DNA of 64,000 nucleotides from Dimargaris cristalligena. Its lineage: Eukaryota; Kickxellomycota; Dimargaritomycetes; Dimargaritales; Dimargaritaceae. The DNA is taken from contig JANBQC010000009.1 of assembly GCA_027576995.1 (NCBI GenBank), positions 62,001 through 126,000 on the forward strand. The letters run 5' to 3'. The position numbers and the translations under genes are program-made. How positions within the stretch are numbered: position 1 is the stretch's first letter; each line of letters starts with the position of its first letter. Of this stretch, positions 55,801-64,000 are shown one piece after another. The notes beneath the pieces were generated by a model. That model was not told the DNA's origin. It was given only the letters and a program-made list of their open reading frames with translations, and ran no database searches.

Positions 55801-55884
55801 GCGCTCGGGACGGATGAGGGTTTTGCCTCGGCGGAGAGTGCCACCGCGGGCACCCTGGCCGCCTTCTAGGTTAGGATTGTACAT
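52816..55884 (-). CDS. Chitin synthase, class IV (Chs3 type)
   Basis: Plasma-membrane glycosyltransferase (GT2) that makes chitin from UDP-GlcNAc. 1,022 residues from the ATG at 55882-55884, no introns. The N-terminal block SFWCPGFILAKLGMGDKSMQQAWREK is typical of class IV/V enzymes and precedes the first membrane helix (about 80-102). A second hydrophobic stretch is at about 300-333. Catalytic motifs follow: VDADTK at about 543-548, GEDRFLTTLM at about 661 and QRRRWINST at about 701. Then come C-terminal membrane helices (about 728-820) and DDFSWGETRKV, characteristic of Chs3. There is no myosin motor domain. The last 180 residues are charged, then Gln/Pro/Tyr/Gly-rich, and may serve in localisation. 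In Saccharomyces this class needs Chs4-like activators; none is seen here. Confidence 0.96.
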   Translation of the reverse strand: MYNPNLEGGQGARGGTLRRGKTLIRPERQQAPDRMVTGHGEKSGGVWPIFAKVVSFWCPGFILAKLGMGDKSMQQAWREKFALCFIICLICAAVVYLTLFFTTTFCRSTDVQVQDNVLEISPGMTNTVNYLGRAYTITPENYPRDPKPTAGEDLTNLFVRVQPTDCQSFEQKYAAVRLDTCDANNGLGGCPFPTITDAIAQGWIKDEVRLIGWGWDNVSKGSFVVDGNVLNLTPYLNITTNPITDDPVDQAIRIAAEYDHFDATLLFYRTDSLKALIPCLTQKYFAGKLAKSTMGCFAVNLFNYVALVVILGLVLIKFFMALTFSWILSFQLVRRKTGAKPIMASSSTPWAKKNNTTSGAIIQSDAASDELFTLLLVTCYSEGEDSIRTTVESLASTDYSDSRKLLFIIADGMITGSGNDRSTPEICVDLIEVDPLFADPQPCSYIAIADGGKQLNMAKVYAGHYPYKNRRIPTVVVVKCGGPAEQDKPKAGNRGKRDSQIILMNFFSRVIYNDRMTPLDYDLFRKVHHLMGVTPDLFEIVLMVDADTKVYPDSLRLLVNCMNNDPLIMGLCGETKIANKRESWVTWIQVYEYYISHHLGKAFESVFGGVTCLPGCFCMYRLKAPKGESDWVPIITKPEIIQEYSQNVVHTLHEKNLLLLGEDRFLTTLMLRNFPHRKMMFMPQAVCKTVVPDEFKVLLSQRRRWINSTIHNLMELVLVRNLCGTFCFSMQFVVFLDLTGTVVLPVAIAMTFVLLVQLFRTAYDSFASYLPLIMLFAVLFLPGILILITTRKWIYLAWMFVYLLALPVWNFILPVYAYWHFDDFSWGETRKVDGEAKGDDHSKKEGEFDGSKVPLRRWEDYERRRLRSIKRKERRRQDETNSSTVGSENYSTMSANGPLYDDADTAKLLNQAPTTMDYDPSTYNYLNAYDEGSSSHLGGGNHNSNPPSMYPGHPHMQQAHQGGAMDASYFMNQNSGFPSLDPSQQAPYQDAYGGAQGYPAQQPPTYQDPSRQRPMGGRDPNY

Positions 55885-58800
55885 GGTAGGGTTCGCTAAA
55901 GGAGCGGTGGGAAAGATATAAAAAAAACCTAAACGGATGAAGGGGTTGGGGAAGGGGAAAGGGTGGCTGCAAGCTATAGGAAGCGGCAGAACAAAAATAG
56001 AAGCAAGGTCGAAAGGCTGGGAAAGACTAAAACAAAGACCAGGCGCCGGTGGATATAAAGAAGAGCAGGCTGGTTATTCAAAAAAGAAGAAGGCAAGAAC
56101 CAACCGAGCGGACTCTGAAACAGCAATGAGGTCAAGACAGAGGAGACAGCGTAGCGTAGCGCAAAGAGAAGAGGATAGAAGAAAGAAAAGGGAGGAAAAT
56201 TAGCGGGAGATAAAGGGGAAGGAGGAAAGAAGGGCTAACTGGCATTCCAAGACTGAAATACAGCAACCAGGGCAAGTGGTACAGAGTTAACGGAAGGAAG
56301 AGGCCGACTCGACAATAGAAATGGCTCACACAAGGGGAAACCAACCGAGGATAAGAGTGGGAAAGGGGACGAAAAGGAATGTTTGGATTGCGAAATGAAA
56401 ATGAGTGTGAATGTGGTCGAGTGGGTGTGCGAAGAGTAAGTGGCCACTGAAGGGGTGGGCGACCGCCTCAGCTTATATATCTCCGCTGGTGCCGGAGGGA
56501 CCCGGTCGGAGAGCCGGGAACCCCTGCACTCCCCCCCCTCCCTCCCTTCTTCCTTAGCATTTCATCTGTATCAAACAGCCCAAGGAAAGGGGATGAGAAC
56601 AAGTGCTATTGTTGCCCATCGAACTATATATCCAGAACAAAAGGCCGGTTCCCGGCCGTGTACTTGACATTGTATGCGCCGAAGTTGATTGTTAGGTTTT
56701 ATAGCCCTGTCCACTCCCCCTCCCTCCCTCCTTCAACTTTACACCATGCCATTCCAGACCAGACCAGCCATCTATCCACTAGGGGGGTGGGGACCAGGGG
56801 GGTGGTGGGCGCATACAGCCTGTATGCTAGTGGGCCCCGCGTCCTATTATCCCCCATCAATCTTACTCGCATACACTCGGACTGTATTGCTCTACATTAT
56901 TCTATTGGTGGCCCTCTAACCATCCCAGCCGCTGGCGGCAGTAGGGAAAGGCGAACCGGAACGAGAGTGGCCACATCTTGAGTAAAATAAATAGTATATT
57001 CTCCCTTCTTAACTCACCTCAACTCCCCTTCCTCTTTCTCATCCCAATTATAGCCGCTGTTGCCACCTCAGATGATGGATTAGTTGCACAATACACACCC
57101 TCTAAAAGCCATTGTTCATGCATCGTTACTCCGCTGGATAATTGTTGAGGATCTGTGCGCGGAGTTGGAATCGCGACAACTCCGCTTCCCACTCGATAAC
57201 TCGGCGACGCGTCCTAGCTAAGTCACTGTCCAGAATACGGATACTTCCTCCAGTCCCATGCGTCCATGTACTTCCGGAATACCTGACCGCCGGTATTATT
57301 GCGGCTGGGCAGGGTGTCCGAAAATGAACCTCTACAGTCAGCTGCACCCACATGTCGAACATTCCTGCATAGTATGCACCTCCTATTAATGAATCCAGCC
57401 TAAAATGGGCCATTCCAAGAAATTCCCCGTGGCTTCCCTTAGCTGGCTTAGTGATGCTATAATCATCTTATATTTGCCCCGAATTTTAAAAAACTTAGGT
57501 TTAGCGTCGATTTTCACACCACTAACCTCCTGCAGCCATTTTATGCGCTGGTATCCCCCTATGCACTACACCAATTTCGCTGACATATTCCGCGTTTCGC
57601 CTAATTACTGGAAATGCACCGCATAAAGACGATCTGGCATTGAGGGGGAGATGTCTTTGGCCAGTGGTTTTCTTGAAGTAATGCTATGGGTAAAAGAACC
57701 ATCACTAACCTTATCCGCGATGGCTAGTGTCCAATCATCTCGGTAGTCGTGAATCCTGCTGTAGCTACCCCTCTTACTTAATAGATCCCTCAGCTTTATA
57801 TGATTACATAGGTGTTGTTGACCCCTTCCCTCACCTCCACTTAAATGGCATTTGTTTAATAGCTGATCCCCTTCAAACCAACCGCATATTCGGAGTGGAG
57901 CCGGCCTATCGGCTACATATACTCGGGGCTGTCTTATATTCCAAGGTAGGCCCAGAATATTAGGCATATAACCAAGGATATTATAGTACATCAGCAGCAT
58001 AAAAAAACTGTCCACCAGAAGTGGATAATGATGGCAATGGTGGATACTTTTCTTTCCCCATCCAGTCCTCAGCCAATTCTCAATTTTTATTGGCCAATTG
58101 GACGAAAGGCGTAGAAGGATTGCTTACCAATAACAGAGTGATTGACACCCCGCCATTCCAATAAGACACTGCATCGGTTTTTTTTCTCTAAGCAGGCCAT
58201 TGGGTAGCCAGTTCGCCCAGCACTCACCAGTTACAATGACCGCTTACTTTCTTTCGTATTCATTCCATGGTTGTTCTTAATTTCCATTGACAAAGGTGAT
58301 GTCCCCTATTAAGCGCGTATCTTGTTACACGTAGGCCGGGTGGGACTAGCATGTAGAGTATACGGAATAACATATTTTGGTATGTTGGTTTATAAAGACA
58401 TGGATAACCCTGGGCGACGTGTGCCATTTCTTCGTTTTGCCCCGCATTGATCCATTTAGTCGACCAAACTAGTAACTACTCAGCACCTGCCCACTTAATG
58501 AAATTATATTCCAAGTGCCTAGCTGCTGTAATATTACTAGACATTTCAGTACGGTTCCTACCTGTTGGCGTAGCTCTTGCCATACAATTCCATTAAGCGG
58601 GTCATACAACATACACGCTGTTCAGACAACCAGTTTCTTCCCTCTGGTTTTATCACTAGCATTATATTGAGAAATTGAGCTTACTCATTCCATTGGCCCC
58701 ATTGTCTAGATTCCAACAAATTCTTCGATCATATATTTCTTTACTATCATGCGCGTACCCTTAATTAGTTTGCCACTTAATAACGTGATGTACCCATTAT

Positions 58801-60614
58801 CCCTTCAAACAATCGGGAACTACTTATACACTTACATAAGCATCAACGCTTTTCCAAGGCATTATTGTTCTCCAATCGAGCCCTCTGGATCACAACTATC
58901 CCGTTAGTCACGCTTATTAAAACGCCGCCGGTTATTGTGCCATTCGGTATAGCACAATGTTCCTTTGGAACCTTTATTGGTTTGACAATACGAATTATCC
59001 TGCACCCTTCATCTCTCACTAGCACCCTCTCTTGCTGAGTAACACCTTACCACAGTTTATATATACTACTTCGTAACTGCCCATATGCTATCATCAGGGC
59101 CAGATAGAGGATGCCTTGCGTGACTTTAATACATACATATATGTATTATTTTTTCTTTTTTTTTCATTGCATTACTGTGGTACCCAAAACATCGCAGGCG
59201 CGCTACGGTCACTCAAAGCGCTCCAGAATGCTTTGGCCCCATTTCCTCTTTGGCCAAGCAGGTCTAATTCAACTTAAGCAGACTTAGAGATGCCCTGGCT
59301 TAGCACATGGCCATTTTACCGCTTTGTTGTCGAATTCATTCCCATGTGCCCATCTACTTGATCAGCCTCAATAGCTATAACACAGCCATTCGTATCCAGT
59401 TTTTATTAATCCCTCTCGCTACTGACAAACTTTACCAACTTGTAACTATGGCACATCTTCACGAATTTCGGACGGTACCAGTTGCCTGCACTGCCAATAT
59501 CTCTGCGGTTATTGGGACGAGGAGTACAGTCGCCCCTTTGATCATGACTGTAGGCGCAACGTTTGCTATTTTTTTTTTCTCAAGGATGGAGAGGGGGAGT
59601 GACAAACCGAAATAGGCAATGGTGGCCAACCGAAGATGACCGCCATTCAGTTTCCTCGGACTATCATTCTTTATCCATTGCCATTTTCAGAACGTTGTGT
59701 GAAATGCCTGCGTAGTCTCGTCTGCTGTTGAACTAGCCGCCCACAGGCACAGTGGTCCCAATGTATGCTTGCGAATCGGCCAGCCTGGCGGAGTTTTGGC
59801 CGCAAGGGTAATCCTCATTGACTAAACATTCCAGTACTGGACTCGCACCATTACCGATTTCTTCGGATGCCTAATTATATAGTCTGGTTTACTTAACACC
59901 GTTCCCGATTTAGTTGACCACTTGCTAATGAATGAGAGTATCCACAGTCTTAGTTTATACTCCAAATAGGGATATAGCCTATTTGACTGTAGTGCCGGGT
60001 AAACTGATACCCAACTAAGCATTTCCCACTCCCTTTAACCGACCATATAGCCCAAAACTCGGCCTACGTGGCTCTGCTTTTAACAAGCGCGGGGGTTGCT
60101 TATGTGTAGCGCCATCCCCTTTTCCCTACATGTACGCTTATTTCTCACACTTTCTGAAATTTATTCCCTGCTGGCCGTATTTAAGGACCTACTTTTACCA
60201 ACTTGGCTGACCGATTCCTCTTCGTTTGCGCATTTCGTCCGGGCCAGTGAATTCTTTTACATACTCTCACTGAACCCTTATCCCTCGCCTATGCAGCTAG
60301 TACTTCTTAGTCAACCTCGAATGACCCGGACTTATTTTTCTTGGCCATATCGCCTTCCTTTCAACTTCCTTAGACACATATTCAATTTAACACCCTAGTG
60401 ACCCTGCCGTGTTCCCCTTTATACTCGACTCAGCCCACTCTAGGCCCTGTTTATTGGTATATTTATAGCTCCTATATTACTTTGGCTTTTTCATAGTTTC
60501 GGAGTTTAGATATTCCTTACGGACCCTGGTCCAACCAACTCGGGCTCCCTTTCCCTCTACTTTCTAGTATTTATCCCGTATATTAACCCGGCCCACACCA
60601 ACCTGTCTTCATAT
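55885..60614. other. Gene-poor region between divergent chitin synthase and Zn2Cys6 genes
   Basis: 4.7 kb between divergent genes. The first 500 bases are purine-rich on the plus strand (pyrimidine-rich on the coding strand), fitting the chitin synthase leader. Minus-strand frames at 57126-57413 (95 codons from ATG) and 57605-58015 show no recognisable family. The last kilobase is pyrimidine-rich, fitting the promoter of the next gene. Confidence 0.45.
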
Positions 60615-63402
60615 ATGCACAGCTACAAAATTATTACCTTTAAGTTGGCTGTACCGGCCCAGGCTAAGCCTTCCCGAGTGGTCAAGAAGACTCAGTTCAA
60701 ACGGCGGGCTTGCGACCGGTGCGTCGCTCGTAAAACAGGGTGTGACGGTGAACTGCCCTGCCTTAAATGCCGCTCAGCTGGTGCCAACAACTGTCACTAT
60801 AGTAAAATCAGCCGACAACCTCCAAGGCGCCACAATAAAACCACAACCACCTCTCCGACTTCGACTAATTCCCCACCTCTGCTACCCGCCAGTCCCCCGG
60901 GGCTGCTAACCATATCAACTACCCCTGATACGTGGCCGATTTCACAAGCCAATCCCCTCGTCCAGCCGCGTCTGCCACCCATTTGTACTCCAAGAGATTC
61001 CGCCACTATATACACAGGCCCTACCGGTAGCACCGGCGTTGTAATTTCCGACCAGGGCCTCAGAGATGGCCAGACCATTTACCAGTCCAGTGCATATGAT
61101 TTGCCTTCCATTGCCCAAAGTCTGCCGACCCCTCCTACCCTGGTCGACTGGTTCCAATTTGACGGCTCGGCCCCGTCCGTCGATGGACTACCATCCAAAG
61201 CGGCCCCTTTAGTGCCCATCAGTGAGCGACTTAAATCCCTTACTCAGTCTCTTCGGGGCCCCGAGGGGCCTAGCGGTAATAGCAACCGCCTCCCCAACCG
61301 GAGAGGACCGCCCCCACGCTTAGTCTCAAATACTATCACTCAGCATCTATCCTCCCCCCCATTCAGTTGTATATCCACCACGGGCCACCCATCATCGCCG
61401 CTGGGCGTATCGGGCAACTCTTCCTTTGCGTCGTCGATGTCATCACCACATCTGTCATTTACTGTGTCTCACTCCGTAGGGCCCTATACATCCCCTTCGT
61501 CGGTCAATTTTTTAGACATGAGCAACTTGGACCTCATCACCAAAGAACTATACAACGAGCAGTTTGCCCTCCAAATTGGCCGTCTGAACCAACTCACTCG
61601 TCCCCTCAAATCCCAGGAGGACACTCTTTACGCACCGGGTCTCACGCGAACACTAGTTGCCATATTCGTGCTCAATCATGCACGTAATTTTACCCGTCCT
61701 TATCTAGATCGCCTGATTCGAAAACTAGACCGCCAAGAATTAACCCCTTTGGCCCTCAACTACCTGTTAGGATTTGCTATTGGTGTGCTGCCCCATGGTT
61801 CGCTGTCCCCCATTGCTCGCCGTAACATTACCACCGCCTACTTGGAGCGAATTTACTACCTGGCCATGGGCCAGTTTGAAGGCGATGCGGCACTTGACAC
61901 GCCCTACATTTTGTATTTGGCCTCTCGGCTCCATGTGTTCAGTAAAACCAGCGATAAATACTCCTTCTTCGTCGGTAGGTACCATTGGCTCGTTGTTTGA
62001 ACATAGATTTCAACCCAGTGTATTTATCCCCGTTATTCTATGTAGTTCAGTTTAGGGAAGGCTATTTTAGTATACCTATGTATCCGCTGCCCATCAGCCA
62101 TGCGAACTATTCGCAAGTAGATTAAATTGTCTAATGGTGTTTGACCCCCCCTCCGCCATACCTATTGTATATACTCCAATCACCTGCTAAACTTTTGAAT
62201 TCGATTTTAAGCGCTTGGTATTAGGTAAGGTCAGCCCCCCCACCTCCCTCCCTTCTTCCATGGGTTAAGCCTTATTATTAATTTTTTGCGCATCTATGAG
62301 CAATTTCAATACTGCCTCAATTTTGGTGGCGTTTCCCTGTCCATATGGTAGCTCCAACCATCCACCTGTTACTTATAGAACGCGCCGTTTTCATTGCACT
62401 TGTTATATTAGAATGATAACCCAGATGCGTTACCACATCGTCGATCTACCCACCCAAATTACTTATGGCCCTGAGACACTTGTGGCTGTTCTGCGTAAAG
62501 AATACAAACGTCGTATATTCTGGGAGATCACCGCCTTGGATAGCCTAATCTGTTGCTTTTTGGGAATCCCGGGAAATTTTCGGGAAGAAAATATTTGCGT
62601 TGATCCCATTGATGACCGACTTCTTGGTCATTTATTGCAGCTAGCTCCGGATGACGACGTCTTTCCAGCCATTATTCCGGCCCTTGGGACTACGGTTTGC
62701 GGTAACCCGGTACTTATCCGACTTACCCATCTAGTATACAAGGCCAGTAATTTGCGAGCCAAAATCCTACCCCCCAATAGTGTCTCGGATTTCCGGCCCT
62801 ACTACGAACTTAATGCCCATCTTCAGACTGTCCACCGGGAGTTGTTACAAATGTTCCCATTACCCCGATCTAACAAAATACCCAGCCATTTGACGGCTGC
62901 TCAGATGCTGCAATTCACCGGACTCGGTATGATCCATTCCGCCTTTACCTCGGTAGTTCTTTTACTGAATACGCACAACTGGTCGTTTGGGGCCAGGGCC
63001 ATCCGCCCCGAGACCGACCCTTTTCTGCATCAAATGGGTCTACGCGCGGCCCTCCAATTTACAGATTATTGTCTACCATTCTTGAGGCATCTACCGCCGC
63101 AGCGCCACCATTTGTGTGCCAGTAACTGTTGTTTCCTGGCGGCCTATCGACTTGCTATTTATTTAGGGCAGCTTAAAGAAACTATGGCTGTTGCTCCCGA
63201 GACTCCCCTAATATTTAACCAAACGCTAGATACGATCCGGACATATATTACATATTTGGACGAATACCGGGCCTATGTCACTTACGTGGATTCCTACCAA
63301 GCCTTGCTGCAGCAGCAGCTCTATGATGTGGGGGTTGATGTAAATGTGGCCCGAATCGAGAGTACCCGCCACACCGGTAACCAGGTAGTTGAACCAGTTT
63401 AA
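60615..63402 (+). CDS. Zn2Cys6 fungal-type transcription factor
   Basis: Nuclear regulator with a binuclear zinc cluster at residues 33-60: C-X2-C-X6-C-X5-C-X2-C-X7-C (ACDRCVARKTGC, then PCLKC). It is flanked by basic residues (KKTQFKRR before, SRQPPRR after). A Ser/Pro/Thr-rich linker runs to about residue 300. Two exons, 60615-61978 and 62412-63402, join at AG|GTACC and TTATATTAG in matching phase, giving 784 residues. The frame runs on after each exon boundary only briefly, which supports the intron. Exon 2 carries the middle homology region (RKEYKRRIFWEITALDSLIC, FLGIPGNF) of fungal regulators. Targets and inducer cannot be read from sequence. Confidence 0.85.
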
Positions 63403-64000
63403 GATGGGATGCCACTCGCTGTTTGTTATATTACTTATAAACTAATACTGTCATGGGAATTTATTCAAGGCCCTATTGTGATGTGGCCCGAGCTTCCATA
63501 ATGCCATCAGATCACACGGACCATCACCGGGAGATCGGAACCGGGCCATCAATTTCGGACCTGGCTTTATCAAATTTCAACTAGTTTTATCAACGTTCTG
63601 ACATGTACCGGTGGCTTCACCTGCAATCCTTGCTACGAAATAAGACCCTGTTTTAGTTATCTAAAGGTTTGCTGACCTTCTTTTTGTCATCTCACGGACA
63701 TCCCAACTCGTGGGACCTTGTTTTCTGACTCTGACGGAGTGCTGACCCTACCGTTGCACATCAGCCCCACGAGCCTTTGGGTAAGCATCTTTATTGTATA
63801 ATCGTCCTATTTAATTCAGTGGCTAGTAGAGTTGCCACTGATAAGGACGATCTCCCTTCCAACAATGATTACTTGTTAGGACAACAACCGGCCGAGAAGG
63901 CCTTATCAGAGGGCTAATTCCATATTGCCCAAACCCAGCAATGAACATACACTGTTTGCCACAAAATGATACAATAGGTATGTGTTTTCCATGTGTAGGC
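63403..64000. other. Downstream region of Zn2Cys6 gene to window end
   Basis: 600 nt with no coding frame or element recognised; contains the 3' end of the regulator gene. Confidence 0.5.

Noticed and set aside
57126..58015. Two minus-strand frames (95 and 136 codons) that might be exons of one gene
   Set aside because: No recognisable family, no convincing splice pair joining them, and the second lacks an early ATG.

Overview
The window is nuclear DNA of a filamentous or yeast-like fungus. Markers are a class IV (Chs3-type) chitin synthase, a Zn2Cys6 transcription factor with a fungal regulatory domain, a Drs2-type flippase, short spliceosomal introns with GTAAG-like donors, and small secreted proteins. 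Gene order, long uneven intergenic stretches and the SNF5-GATA and triple-HMG architectures do not look like Saccharomyces or Aspergillus. An early-diverging lineage is my best guess, but that is inference. Intron-containing genes were assembled by eye from splice sites and reading-frame continuity.

Layout. 1-10.5 kb is a run of four minus-strand genes: the 5' part of the mismatch-repair gene MSH2 (six exons, cut by the window edge), a SNF5/SFH1-type chromatin-remodelling subunit ending in a GATA finger, a stand-alone MoaC (molybdenum cofactor), and a P-loop nucleotide-kinase-like protein with a long His/Lys-rich tail. 10.5-22.1 kb is gene-poor and includes an AT-rich stretch at about 16.4-19.3 kb. 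22.1-34.9 kb holds three plus-strand genes: a triple HMG-box protein, a conserved uncharacterised protein whose core resembles alkyladenine DNA glycosylase, and a P4-ATPase flippase whose apparent initiator is GTG in a perfect Kozak context. 38-46.5 kb holds a tetraspan membrane protein with a C-terminal PPPY motif, peroxisomal malate synthase and a small secreted basic protein. 48.3-55.9 kb holds pseudouridine synthase PUS1 (with an apparent mitochondrial/nuclear double start), a secreted six-cysteine mini-protein and the chitin synthase on the minus strand. 60.6-63.4 kb holds the Zn2Cys6 regulator.

The genes do not form an obvious pathway cluster. Most are single housekeeping genes: DNA repair, chromatin, cofactor synthesis, lipid asymmetry, glyoxylate cycle, RNA modification and cell wall. 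The least explained items are a dispersed short repeat of about 140-170 bp seen at 35.1, 40.7 and 43.8 kb, the P-loop/His-rich protein, the glycosylase-like protein, and the two secreted proteins. I saw no convincing tRNA, rRNA, CRISPR or intact transposon.
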